This document shows, piece by piece, positions 28,575 through 37,141 of a stretch of DNA of 64,000 bases. The position numbers and the translations under genes were made by a program. Positions within the stretch are counted from its first letter, which is position 1, and each line of letters begins with the position of its first letter. This DNA is from an uncultured Clostridia bacterium (GTDB lineage Bacteria; Bacillota; Clostridia; TANB77; CAG-508). The DNA is taken from assembly GCA_934129745.1 (NCBI GenBank), contig CAKOWZ010000003.1:35084-99083 (forward strand), read 5' to 3'. The notes under the pieces were generated by a model. The model ran no database searches. It saw nothing but the letters and a program-made list of their open reading frames with translations, and was not told where the DNA came from.

Positions 28575-30164
28575 ATGAGCGAAACAAAAGGATATGTAAG
28601 CTTTGTATTACATGCACATCTTCCTTTTATACATCACCCTGAAAGTGAAGATTATCTTGAAGAACAATGGCTTTATGAGGCTATTTCTGAAACATATATT
28701 CCACTTCTTACAAATTTCGAAATGCTTGTTAATGAAGGTGTTAATTTTAGAATAACTATGTCTCTTACTCCACCTCTTATGTGTATGCTTTCTAATGAAT
28801 TATTACAACAAAGATATATTAAATATTTAAAACAACACATTGAATTAGCTGAAAAAGAAATTAAAAGAACTTCTTATGATGAACATTTAAATAGTCTTTC
28901 TAAATATTATTTTGAAAGATATTCTAATGATTTGAAAATTTTTAAAGATAAATATAATTGTAATTTAATAAATGGATTTAAGCATTTTCAAGATCTTGGT
29001 GTTTTGGAAATTATTACTTGTGGTGCAACACATGGTTATTTTCCTATTTTATATACAACTGAACAAACAATTAAAGCTCAAATTGCTGTTGGGGTTCAAA
29101 CTTATGAAAAATATCTTGGTAAAAAACCTAGAGGTATTTGGCTTCCAGAATGTGGTTATATCCCTGAAGCTGATAAATATTTAAGAGAATTTGGAATTCA
29201 GTATATTATAACAGAATCTCATGGTGTTTTATATGCAGACCCTGCTCCATTATTTGGAACTTTTGCTCCAATTGTTTCCCCTAATGGTGTTGTTGCTTTT
29301 GGTAGAGATATCGAATCTTCAAGACAAGTATGGAGTTCTGTTAATGGATATCCTGGTGATTTCAATTATCGAGAATTTTATAGAGATATTGGATATGAGG
29401 CTGATTATGATTATATTAAGCCTTATATAGCTCATAATGGTGTTCGTGTTCATACTGGTATCAAATATTACAGAATAACTGGAAAAACTGAAAATAAAGA
29501 TTATTATAATATTCAATGGGCTAAAGATTCTGCTGAAAAACAAGCTGGTCACTTTTTTGATAGTAGAACTTCTCAAATTGAATATGCAAGTCATCATACA
29601 CAAAATCCTCCTATTATTTTGTGTCCTTATGATGCTGAATTATATGGTCATTGGTGGTATGAAGGTCCTTATTGGCTATATATTTTATTTAAGAAAATTT
29701 ATTATAATAAGTCTAATTTTGAATTAATTACTCCTGGTGAGTATATTGATAAATATCCTATAATGCAACAATGTACTCCTTGTAGGTCAAGTTGGGGTGC
29801 TAATGGTTATAGTGAAGTATGGCTTAATGGTTCTAATGATTATGTTCATAAACATTTGCATTATATTGGTGATAAAATGGTTGAACTTGCTCATAAATAT
29901 TATGATGAAACTAATAGTTTGAAATTACGTGTTTTAAATCAATGTGCTAGAGAGGTTTTGCTTGCTCAAAGTAGTGATTGGTTGTTTATTATTACTAATG
30001 GTACTATGGTTGATTATGCTAAAAAAAGAATTAAAGATCATGTTGGTAGATTTGAAAAGTTTTATGATGAGATTATTAATGATGAAATTGATGAGAATTT
30101 TTTAGAGTATGTTGAAAAACAGGATTGTGTTTTTGAAGATATTGATTTTAGGATTTATTATTAG
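28575..30164 (+). CDS. GH57 1,4-alpha-glucan branching enzyme
   Basis: 529 residues. N-terminal FVLHAHLPFIHHPE (GH57 region 1), EQWLYEAI, CGATHGYFP, catalytic nucleophile motif GIWLPECGY, and the acid motif CPYDAELYGHWWYEGP; a C-terminal DUF1957-like part carries RSSWGANGY and QSSDWLFIITNGT. It would transfer segments of linear alpha-glucan to make 1,6 branches, working with the GT4 synthase encoded divergently. Cytosolic, no signal. The stop TAG is followed after 11 nt by the giant palindrome. Confidence 0.92.
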   Translation: MSETKGYVSFVLHAHLPFIHHPESEDYLEEQWLYEAISETYIPLLTNFEMLVNEGVNFRITMSLTPPLMCMLSNELLQQRYIKYLKQHIELAEKEIKRTSYDEHLNSLSKYYFERYSNDLKIFKDKYNCNLINGFKHFQDLGVLEIITCGATHGYFPILYTTEQTIKAQIAVGVQTYEKYLGKKPRGIWLPECGYIPEADKYLREFGIQYIITESHGVLYADPAPLFGTFAPIVSPNGVVAFGRDIESSRQVWSSVNGYPGDFNYREFYRDIGYEADYDYIKPYIAHNGVRVHTGIKYYRITGKTENKDYYNIQWAKDSAEKQAGHFFDSRTSQIEYASHHTQNPPIILCPYDAELYGHWWYEGPYWLYILFKKIYYNKSNFELITPGEYIDKYPIMQQCTPCRSSWGANGYSEVWLNGSNDYVHKHLHYIGDKMVELAHKYYDETNSLKLRVLNQCAREVLLAQSSDWLFIITNGTMVDYAKKRIKDHVGRFEKFYDEIINDEIDENFLEYVEKQDCVFEDIDFRIYY

Positions 30165-30175
30165 ATTTATGGTAT

Positions 30176-30508
30176 TGCAATAATGAAACATTTTGGGGTG
30201 CTGGGTAATTTTGTTTTACCTTGTGAAATGATTCTAGGTGTTTGGTTTTGCAAATAAAAGGATAGTAGTATATTACATTCCGCAGACTTGCTGGCTTGGC
30301 TTTGCTAAAAAGCAAAAGGTATTTTAGTAACATATAAATTTATATATTGTTATACCTTTTGCGTTTTTTAACAAACCTCGCCAAACTGCGCGTCTGTGCT
30401 CCATCGTAATATACTACTATCCTTTTATTTGCAAAACCAAACACCTAGAATCATTTCACAAGGTAAAACAAAAATTACCCAGCACCCCAAAATAGTTTCA
30501 TTATTGCA
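30176..30508. repeat. 333-nt giant palindrome between convergent genes
   Basis: Outer arms 30176-30276 and 30406-30508 are almost exact complements over about 100 nt, with only three small differences. The inner parts (30277-30405) also pair, but with many mismatches (CAGAC, GC, TTGGC and GCAAAAGGTAT match), down to a small AT-rich loop around 30330-30345. It fills the entire space between the GH57 gene (+) and ruvB (-), and the right end encodes ruvB's last codon and stop. No ORF of note inside. It could be a MITE-like element, a bidirectional terminator or a structured RNA. Confidence 0.85.
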
Positions 30509-31505
30509 TTTCATATCCCAAATGTTCATATGCTGCAGGCAATGGAATCCTTCCCCTAACAGTTCTAGAAATAAATCCAATTTGAATTAAATATGGCTCA
30601 TATACATCTTCTAATGTTTCAACCTCTTCACCAATTGTTGTTGCCAAAGTTTCAATTCCAACTGGTCTTCCTGCATATTTAGTAATCATCACATCAAGCA
30701 ATTTCCTGTCTATTTCATCTAATCCCATTTCATCTATTTCTAATCTATTTAATGCTGTTTTAGTTACTTTTAGTTCTATATCACCATTACCTAAAACAGC
30801 TGCATAATCACGAACACGTTTTAATAATCTATTTGCAATTCTAGGAGTTCCTCTTGAACGTCTTGCAATTTCAATTGCTGATTCATCATCTATTCCAATT
30901 CCTAAAATCTTAGCAGATCTTTTTACAATAAAAGCTAAATCTTGTATATTATATAATTCAAGTCTATCAACAATTCCAAATCTGTCCCTTAATGGTGTTG
31001 ATAATGTTCCTGCTTTTGTTGTTGCACCTATTAAAGTAAATTTTGGTAAATCAATTCTAATTGATTTTGCTGTTGGGCCTTTTCCAATTATTATATCTAA
31101 TGTAAAGTCCTCTAAAGCAGGATATAGAATTTCTTCAACATTTTTATTTAATCTATGAATTTCATCTATAAATAAAACATCAAATTCTTGTAAATTAGTT
31201 AATAATGCTGCCAAATCCCCTGCTTTTTCGATCGCAGGTCCTGATGTTACTTTTATATTTGAATTCATTTCATTTGAAATTATATTTGCTAATGTTGTTT
31301 TTCCAAGTCCAGGAGGTCCATATAATAGAACATGATCTAGTGGTTCTTTCCTTTTTTTAGCAGCTTCTATATATATTTTCATATTTTCTTTTACTTTTGA
31401 TTGACCTATATATTCATTTAAAAATCTTGGTCTTAATGATGTTTCCATATTTTGTTCTGTAAAGTTTTCTATTTCTGGTCTTAAAAGCATTTTTTCATCT
31501 TCCAT
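30501..31505 (-). CDS. ruvB: Holliday junction branch migration helicase RuvB
   Basis: 334 residues, standard length. Walker A YGPPGLGKTTLA, Walker B VLFIDEIHRLN, sensor 1 LIGATTKAG, LRDRFGI with the arginine finger region, and the C-terminal winged helix (GRPVGIETLA, ISRTVRGRIPLPAAY). It forms the hexameric motor that moves Holliday junctions with RuvA and RuvC, neither of which is nearby. The final Gln codon and stop fall in the arm of the giant palindrome, so its normal tail may have been altered by insertion. It starts 42 nt after ltaS. Confidence 0.96.
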   Translation of the reverse strand: MEDEKMLLRPEIENFTEQNMETSLRPRFLNEYIGQSKVKENMKIYIEAAKKRKEPLDHVLLYGPPGLGKTTLANIISNEMNSNIKVTSGPAIEKAGDLAALLTNLQEFDVLFIDEIHRLNKNVEEILYPALEDFTLDIIIGKGPTAKSIRIDLPKFTLIGATTKAGTLSTPLRDRFGIVDRLELYNIQDLAFIVKRSAKILGIGIDDESAIEIARRSRGTPRIANRLLKRVRDYAAVLGNGDIELKVTKTALNRLEIDEMGLDEIDRKLLDVMITKYAGRPVGIETLATTIGEEVETLEDVYEPYLIQIGFISRTVRGRIPLPAAYEHLGYEMQ

Positions 31506-31547
31506 CTTTTTTCCTCCTTTGTTTTTATCAATATTCTTATACTTTTA

Positions 31548-33611
31548 TTATTTTTTTAATAAATTTAAAATATTTGTTGAAAGTGAAATATCTAATTCTT
31601 TTTGTAAACAATCACAATAATAATTCAATTTTTCAATTTCTTCAGCTGATAAAGATTCCATATTTAATTTTTCACCTGTTGAAATAATATACCAATTACC
31701 ATCATAAAAATATTTATCAGTTATAATTTTTCCTGTATTTATGCATGCAAAATCTTTATTTGAAAACATACTTTTTCCTAATGAAAACTTATCTTCAATT
31801 CCGCATATTTCCATTATTGTTGGTTTAATATCTAGTTTACTTGTTGGCTTATTTATAGTTATGTGTTCAACTCCAGGTATTTTTATTCCACATAAAATAT
31901 TTGAATAATTTATTTGTGTTTGAATATCATTTAATTCTGGATTAATTTCTCTAATAAAATCTTGCATTTCCCAATTATACATTTGTAATCCTGCATGATC
32001 TCCATATACTAAAATAACTGTATCATCATATAATCCTGTTTCTTTTAATTGATCTATAAATATTCCAAATGCATAATCTGCATAATTTACCGCTTCTAGA
32101 TAATTTCCAAAATATGTTCCTCTCCATATATCTCCGACATCTATACTTACCTTTTGTTCTTTTTCTTGTAATCCAGGTAAATCAAATGCTGTATGTGATG
32201 ATGATGCAACAATATTTACCATGAATTTTTTGTTTTGATTATTTTCATTGTTTATGTTATTTGTATTATTATTGTTTATATTACTTATTTCATTATTAAT
32301 ATCATCACTTATATCATTTTTTTCATCATTCATTTTTTTCATTTCATTAACAATTTTTCTATATACCTGTTCATCTGATACATATCCATTTATTCTTTCA
32401 ACATTTTCATCAAAAATATTGTCGAAATATAAATTATCTATTTGTAATCTTGAATACACTGCTTCTCTATTCCAAAAAGATCCTCTATTTCCATGTATAT
32501 ATGTTGTTGTATATCCATTTTTCTTGAAGTTAGAATATATATCATTATAATCATTTGAAGAATATTGAGCATATGACATTCCATTTTCAAGTGGATATAA
32601 TGAATTCATAACAGTAAATTCTGAATCAGCTGTTGTTGAATAACTTTGATTTTGCATATTTGTGAATTCAATATTTTCTTTTAAAAATTTATTTAGGTTT
32701 GGTGTTATTTCTTTTCCATTTATTGTTCTATCAACAACAAAATTTTGAACAGATTCTAATTGGAGAATTATTACATTTTTTTCTTTTGCAATTCCTTCAA
32801 AATTATATTGTAATTGATAATTTTCATCATATTTTTTCATTAATTCATTATATGAATTTAACATATCATTTTTGTTTTTATATTTGACATTTTTCTTCAT
32901 ATTAAGATTATTTTTAAAATCCAAAACATGATATCCGAAAATACTTGATGTTTCAATTTGTTGAATTTTGTTATATTGATGTTCTTGTGCTTCTACTATC
33001 CATGTTTGATTTATGTTTCCCCATAATAACATTATTGCTACAAGATATACTACACTTGGCACATATGTCCATTTTGTTTTTTTCTTTTTATTAATAATTT
33101 TTCTATTAAATATGTAATATGGAATTAAAATAAATATATCAGCAAAATATACTATTTGCTTTATTTTCAATAAATTTGGTAATGCACTTGAAATTTCTTT
33201 TCCATATTGTAGATTTGAGATTTGTGATACTGATACTAGGTTTGATGAATATGAATAATATACTTCATTTACAAATAATAATATGCTTACAAGTATGTCT
33301 ATTATTATTGCTGTCCAAATTCTTATTTTTCCTTTTACAATCATTGGTATTGTTAGTAATATACATACAAATGCTGTTATCATATATATGAATTTAGTTT
33401 CTATTGGTTTATTTGTGAATATTACTGTTTTGTATAAAAATAGTGTTTTTAGTGTTATTAATATTCCTATGATTATTACAAATAATGATGAACTTAGTAC
33501 TAGTTGGTTTGATTTTTTTATTGTTCTTTTAATTTTACGTTTTTTTGATTTTGGTGCAATTATTAGTTGTGCTGATGGGTTTGTTTCTACTGTACTTTCG
33601 TTTAATTTCAT
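31548..33611 (-). CDS. LTA synthase family phosphoglycerol transferase
   Basis: 687 residues. A basic N-terminus, five membrane helices (about 38-210), then an extracellular sulfatase-fold domain. Seen: ILQLESVQNF (metal Glu), SYSTTADSEF with the likely catalytic Thr, HGNRGSFWNRE, SSHTAFDLP and VYGDHAGLQMY. It transfers glycerol-phosphate from phosphatidylglycerol to build lipoteichoic acid outside the membrane. An Asn-rich insertion (NNEISNINNNNTNNINNEN, about residue 435) is unusual and probably a flexible loop. The gene begins 790 nt after the previous gene; that gap has its own promoter and regulatory features. Confidence 0.88.
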   Translation of the reverse strand: MKLNESTVETNPSAQLIIAPKSKKRKIKRTIKKSNQLVLSSSLFVIIIGILITLKTLFLYKTVIFTNKPIETKFIYMITAFVCILLTIPMIVKGKIRIWTAIIIDILVSILLFVNEVYYSYSSNLVSVSQISNLQYGKEISSALPNLLKIKQIVYFADIFILIPYYIFNRKIINKKKKTKWTYVPSVVYLVAIMLLWGNINQTWIVEAQEHQYNKIQQIETSSIFGYHVLDFKNNLNMKKNVKYKNKNDMLNSYNELMKKYDENYQLQYNFEGIAKEKNVIILQLESVQNFVVDRTINGKEITPNLNKFLKENIEFTNMQNQSYSTTADSEFTVMNSLYPLENGMSYAQYSSNDYNDIYSNFKKNGYTTTYIHGNRGSFWNREAVYSRLQIDNLYFDNIFDENVERINGYVSDEQVYRKIVNEMKKMNDEKNDISDDINNEISNINNNNTNNINNENNQNKKFMVNIVASSSHTAFDLPGLQEKEQKVSIDVGDIWRGTYFGNYLEAVNYADYAFGIFIDQLKETGLYDDTVILVYGDHAGLQMYNWEMQDFIREINPELNDIQTQINYSNILCGIKIPGVEHITINKPTSKLDIKPTIMEICGIEDKFSLGKSMFSNKDFACINTGKIITDKYFYDGNWYIISTGEKLNMESLSAEEIEKLNYYCDCLQKELDISLSTNILNLLKK

Positions 33612-33789
33612 TTTTTCACTCCTTTTTGTTTATTACGTTTTGTGGTAATTTTGGTATTGTTTTTTGTGGGTTATAGTTTTGTGGTTTATAATATGTAATA
33701 TTATAATATATCTTATATTGCTATATTGATATATTATTGTATTGTTATATTTTTTTATATTATTGTATTGTTATATTTTTATATTCTTA

Positions 33790-33895
33790 CATTTTTATAT
33801 ACACTTTTTATTTACATATTTATTTACACATCTATTTGCATATTTATTTACATATTTATTTACACATTTATTTACACATTTATTTGCATATTTTT
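33790..33895. repeat. AT-rich tandem repeat, period about 12 bp
   Basis: About eight tandem copies of a 12-bp unit of the form TATTTACAYATT, with variants containing TTGCAT. All plus-strand frames stay open because the period is a multiple of three and the unit lacks stops. This lies in the leader of ltaS. Confidence 0.8.
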
Positions 33896-33981
33896 GCAAT
33901 CTTATTTATTATACCATATTCTTGTATTTTTTTAAAGAGTATTTTCACAGTAATTTTACTTGTTATAATTTTGTCAAACAT
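33880..33981 (-). CDS. Possible 33-residue peptide upstream of ltaS
   Basis: ATG at 33981 with AAAGGA 8 nt upstream. It reads MFDKIITSKITVKILFKK and ends ...NKIAKICK before TAA. The peptide is strongly cationic and amphipathic, with alternating Ile/Lys. A promoter and Spo0A-like box precede it (34007-34047). The 3' end overlaps the tandem repeat. It could be a leader peptide, a small membrane-active peptide, or chance. It is not a recognised family. Confidence 0.3.
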   Translation of the reverse strand: MFDKIITSKITVKILFKKIQEYGIINKIAKICK

Positions 33982-34006
33982 GGTCTTAATCCTTTCTTTT
34001 GTGTAT

Positions 34007-34047
34007 TTCGACAACCACATTGTATTGGATTTACCATGTTTTTTCAA
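34007..34047 (-). promoter_or_regulatory. Promoter with Spo0A box upstream of the ltaS leader
   Basis: Minus strand TTGAAA (34047-34042), 17-bp spacer, TACAAT (34024-34019). The sequence TTGTCGAAA follows, with core TGTCGAA at 34013-34007, which would overlap the transcription start. A terminator hairpin (34059-34093) ends just before this promoter, which supports a new transcript starting here. Confidence 0.5.
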
Positions 34048-34058
34048 TATTAAGATAA

Positions 34059-34093
34059 AAAATTTATGTAAGCATTTTGCCTACATAAATTTT
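34059..34093 (-). terminator. Second terminator of the polysaccharide operon
   Basis: Perfect 12-bp stem AAAATTTATGTA / TACATAAATTTT around an 11-nt loop. On the minus strand it runs into TTTTTTATC. Confidence 0.65.
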
Positions 34094-34186
34094 ACACTAA
34101 CATTTTACAGTAATATTTCTGGTAATTTTTACAATGATTTTATAATACTTTTACAATACTTTTTTAAGTAATTTTGCAACAATTTC

Positions 34187-34251
34187 AAAAAGCAATTTTT
34201 TAAAATATCGATAATCACAAAACTTCAATATTTTAAAAAACTGCTTTTTTT
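34187..34251 (-). terminator. Terminator after the WecA/TagO-like gene
   Basis: Arms AAAAAGCAATTTTTTAAAAT (34187-) and ATTTTAAAAAACTGCTTTTT pair with one bulge around an 18-nt loop. The stem is flanked by A and T runs, so it could work in both directions. It is 155 nt past the 34406 stop. Confidence 0.65.
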
Positions 34252-34357
34252 CACATTACTATATCTGTAATTTTTATAACCTTTCAATATTATTTTATTA
34301 TTTTATCATTTTTATAATTAAATCAAAACATATATTTCTATATTTAAATCAAGCTCC

Positions 34358-34404
34358 GTCCCAGATTGCTCATTTGAGCAATTGGGACGCGTCCCCAATT
34401 GTAC
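34358..34404. repeat. REP-like palindrome, ACGCGT core (long copy 3)
   Basis: Same design and nearly the same sequence as 25936-25983: GTCCCA-GATTGCTCATTTGAGCAAT-TGGGAC then GCGTCCCCAATTG. It begins one base past the stop codon of the TagO-like gene. Confidence 0.9.
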
Positions 34405-34405
34405 A

Positions 34406-35488
34406 TTATTTTTCTTTTCTAATTTTAAAAAAATCTTTATAACCAATAGCAATTACTGCTATAATCATTAATGCAAAAGACAATGCTTTCCAGATTCCAC
34501 TTTCAAGTAATACAATTGCAAACATTCCAAAACAAGCACTTATTCCATAAAGGATTAAAACAGCTTGTTTTTGAGTATATCCTTTTTGCATTAATTTATG
34601 ATGTAAATGTCCTGTGTCTGGCGCAAAAATTGCTTTAAATGATTTACCTTTTATTATTCTTCTGAATATTGCAAAAATTGTATCTGCAATTGGAATTGCT
34701 AATATTATTAATGGTGAAATTAGAACTAATAATGTATATGTTTTTGCTGTTCCTAATATTGAAATTACTGCTAATGAAAATCCTAAGAACTGTGCTCCTG
34801 TATCACCTATAAAGGTTTTTGCTGGATTCATGTTATATGGCATAAATCCTACTATTGCTCCTGCTAAGGCTGTTATCAAAATAATTGATATTATTGGTGA
34901 TTGATTCATTGTAAATACTATTAGTAATGAAAAACATGAAATTAATGTAATTCCTGATGATAAACCATCTAATCCATCTATTAAATTAATTGCATTTGTT
35001 ATACCCACAATCCATCCAACTGAAATTATATATACATATATATGGTTGTTTATATTTAATGTTTGTTCTAAAAATGGGATATTTATGTTATCAATTTTTA
35101 TTCCAACTGATACAACAATTATTGCAGCTAGTACTTGTCCTATTAATTTTATTATTGCAGGAAGGCCTTTTATATCATCTATTATACAAAATACTGCTAA
35201 TACTAATATTGCTGCCAATAATCCCATTAATTTTTGAAAATACTGTTCTTCTCCAAATGGGAAAAATGTATGTTCTAAGGTCATTATTGTTAGTAAATAT
35301 GTGCATGATACTAGAAATCCTACTATTACTGCTATTCCTCCAAGTCGTGGCATTGGTTCTTTGTTTATTCTTCTTTTTTCTGGTTTGTCTATTGCTCCTA
35401 CTTTTTTGGCTAATCTTATGGTATATGGTGTTATTACAAATGCTGTTACAAATGCCAGTAGAAATGCTATTGATATGTCTCCCCACAT
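34406..35488 (-). CDS. Undecaprenyl-phosphate sugar-1-phosphate transferase (TagO/WecA type)
   Basis: 360 residues from the ATG at 35488, with GAGGTG 7 nt upstream; a GTG 9 nt earlier overlaps that site. About 10-11 membrane helices. Seen: the conserved PMPRLGG loop, DDIKGLP (Asp-Asp metal site), NLIDGLDGLSSG, FIGDTGAQFLGF and the C-terminal HLHHKL motif. It attaches a sugar-1-phosphate (GlcNAc in TagO) to undecaprenyl phosphate at the membrane, the first step of wall teichoic acid or surface polysaccharide. It is the last gene of the polysaccharide locus. Confidence 0.92.
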   Translation of the reverse strand: MWGDISIAFLLAFVTAFVITPYTIRLAKKVGAIDKPEKRRINKEPMPRLGGIAVIVGFLVSCTYLLTIMTLEHTFFPFGEEQYFQKLMGLLAAILVLAVFCIIDDIKGLPAIIKLIGQVLAAIIVVSVGIKIDNINIPFLEQTLNINNHIYVYIISVGWIVGITNAINLIDGLDGLSSGITLISCFSLLIVFTMNQSPIISIILITALAGAIVGFMPYNMNPAKTFIGDTGAQFLGFSLAVISILGTAKTYTLLVLISPLIILAIPIADTIFAIFRRIIKGKSFKAIFAPDTGHLHHKLMQKGYTQKQAVLILYGISACFGMFAIVLLESGIWKALSFALMIIAVIAIGYKDFFKIRKEK

Positions 35489-35585
35489 GGGTTTCACCTC
35501 ACTTTAATCAATATTTGCCTTTTCATGTATGTGGATACTGTCTAATTTAATCATATATATTTCATAATCATAATTTTTTATCATT

Positions 35586-36360
35586 TTATAATTCCTCCGC
35601 AAAACCTTTTTGCAATTTTTTAAATATAAAATATCCTATTGTACATAATGCAATTGAAAGCGCAAAAACGGCACCTAGTGAAGTTAAGTCAGGCATTGTT
35701 TGATTATAGAAAATATCTCTATATCCTTCTATTATATGTGACATTGGATTTATAGTAATAATAAACTTAAAAGCTTCTGGTATTGAATCTCTTGAATATA
35801 CTATAGGAGTAGCATAAAACAATAACATCAATATTATTTGAACAAAGTGTTCTAAATCTCTAAAATATACTGTTACTGCTGATAATATAAATGATATACC
35901 TAATTGGAATATGTATTGTATTAGTAAAATTAATGGATAAAATACTATATATTTAGTTAATCCAAGTCCATATGCTAAGCAAAAAGCAATTATTATAATT
36001 GTTGATATTATAAAATTCACTGCGGCACTAGTCACAACAGATATTGGCAATATTTCTCTTGGGAAATACACCTTTTTAACTATATTTCCATTTCCGAATT
36101 ATAGTCCATGTTGATTGTGAAATTGTTGCAGTAAAAAATGTCCATGGGATTAATCCTACACATACAAAAATTACATAATATGGTTGAGTAGTTTTTAAAA
36201 TAAGTGGAAATATAAATGCATAAACTGCTAATTGTAATAATGGATTTAAAAAAGTCCATAACACACCTAATACAGATTGCTTATACTTTCCTCTTATTTC
36301 TTTTTTTACATTATTTTTTAATAATTCTCTATAATTATATATACTTTTAAAAATATTCAT
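35586..36360 (-). CDS. TagG/Wzm-type polysaccharide ABC permease, +1 frameshift at a CGG codon
   Basis: Reads as one 257-residue ABC-2 permease if one base is skipped. The first frame (ATG at 36360, TAAGGAG upstream) runs 88 codons: VLGVLWTFLNPLLQ, GLIPWTFFTATISQSTWTII, then CGG (36096-36094), after which it hits TAA at 36076. Skipping the C gives ATT-GGA-AAT-GGA, that is IIGNGNIVKKVYFPREILP, the exact hallmark motif of TagG/Wzm permeases, and runs to the normal end KKLQKGFAEEL. It exports teichoic acid or polysaccharide with the ATPase encoded upstream. There is no other damage, so it is either translated by a +1 shift, very recently broken, or wrongly sequenced. Confidence 0.85.
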
Positions 36361-36381
36361 TATTCGCTCCTTATTAATTAT

Positions 36382-37122
36382 TTATTTTGTTTCATTAACA
36401 TAGCTTTCTATTACTTTATCAACATTTCCATCCATTTTAATTCTTCCCTCATGAAGCCATACAGCTCTTGTACAAAATCTTTTTACTGAGCCCATTCCAT
36501 GTGTAACAAAAACTATTGTTTTTCCTTGGGATTTCAATTCTTCTAATTTTTTAAAACATTTTTCTTGAAAATGTTCATCACCTACTGATAATATTTCATC
36601 TATTAATAGAATTTCAGCATCAACGTTTATTGCTACGGAAAAAGCTAATCTCATATACATACCAGATGAATATGTTCTAACTGGATTATCTATAAATTCT
36701 CTTAATTCTGAAAATTCTATAATTTTTTCTAATCTCTTATCAATTTCTTTTTTAGTCAAACCAAATATTGATGCATTAAAATAGATATTTTCCCTTCCTG
36801 AAAAGTCTGGATGAAAGCCTGCACCTAATTCCAATAAAGATGTTAATTTTCCTTTAGTAGTAACTGTACCTTTATTAGGATAAATTATTTTTGTCATTAA
36901 TTTTAATAATGTAGACTTTCCACTTCCATTTACTCCAATTAATCCTACAACTTCACCTTTTTTTATTTTCAATGTTACACCTTTTAATATTTCTCTTTTT
37001 TCCTTTTTACTATTTTTAAAAAATAATATTTTTTCTTTTATTGTATTGGTTCTATCATAGTAAACATTGAATGTTTTGTATACATCATTTACTTCTATAA
37101 CATACTCATTATTCTCTTTCAA
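36382..37122 (-). CDS. TagH/Wzt-type polysaccharide ABC transporter ATPase
   Basis: 246 residues. Start TTG at 37122 is preferred because GGAAGGTG lies 5-6 nt before it; another TTG 6 codons up has no such site. Walker A GVNGSGKST, YSSGMYMRLAFSVA (signature region), Walker B ILLIDEILSVGDEHFQ, switch His VTHGM. The LLELGAGFHPDFSGRENI motif is diagnostic of the polysaccharide exporter subfamily. There is no C-terminal sugar-binding domain, so export is probably not chain-terminator dependent. It pairs with the permease 21 nt downstream. Confidence 0.92.
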   Translation of the reverse strand: MKENNEYVIEVNDVYKTFNVYYDRTNTIKEKILFFKNSKKEKREILKGVTLKIKKGEVVGLIGVNGSGKSTLLKLMTKIIYPNKGTVTTKGKLTSLLELGAGFHPDFSGRENIYFNASIFGLTKKEIDKRLEKIIEFSELREFIDNPVRTYSSGMYMRLAFSVAINVDAEILLIDEILSVGDEHFQEKCFKKLEELKSQGKTIVFVTHGMGSVKRFCTRAVWLHEGRIKMDGNVDKVIESYVNETK

Positions 37123-37141
37123 AACTACACCTTCCTTCAAA

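Noticed and set aside
30148..30590. Two short ORFs in the arms of the giant palindrome with the same peptide (LQNQTPRII-like)
   Set aside because: They are mirror readings of the same inverted repeat. No start signals.
33790..33895. Possible CRISPR array
   Set aside because: The repeats are contiguous 12-mers without unique spacers, and no cas gene is near.
33737..34171. Plus-strand ORF of 144 residues rich in repeated YLHI
   Set aside because: It is a by-product of the 12-bp tandem repeat, which keeps all three frames open. No good ribosome site and no recognisable domain.
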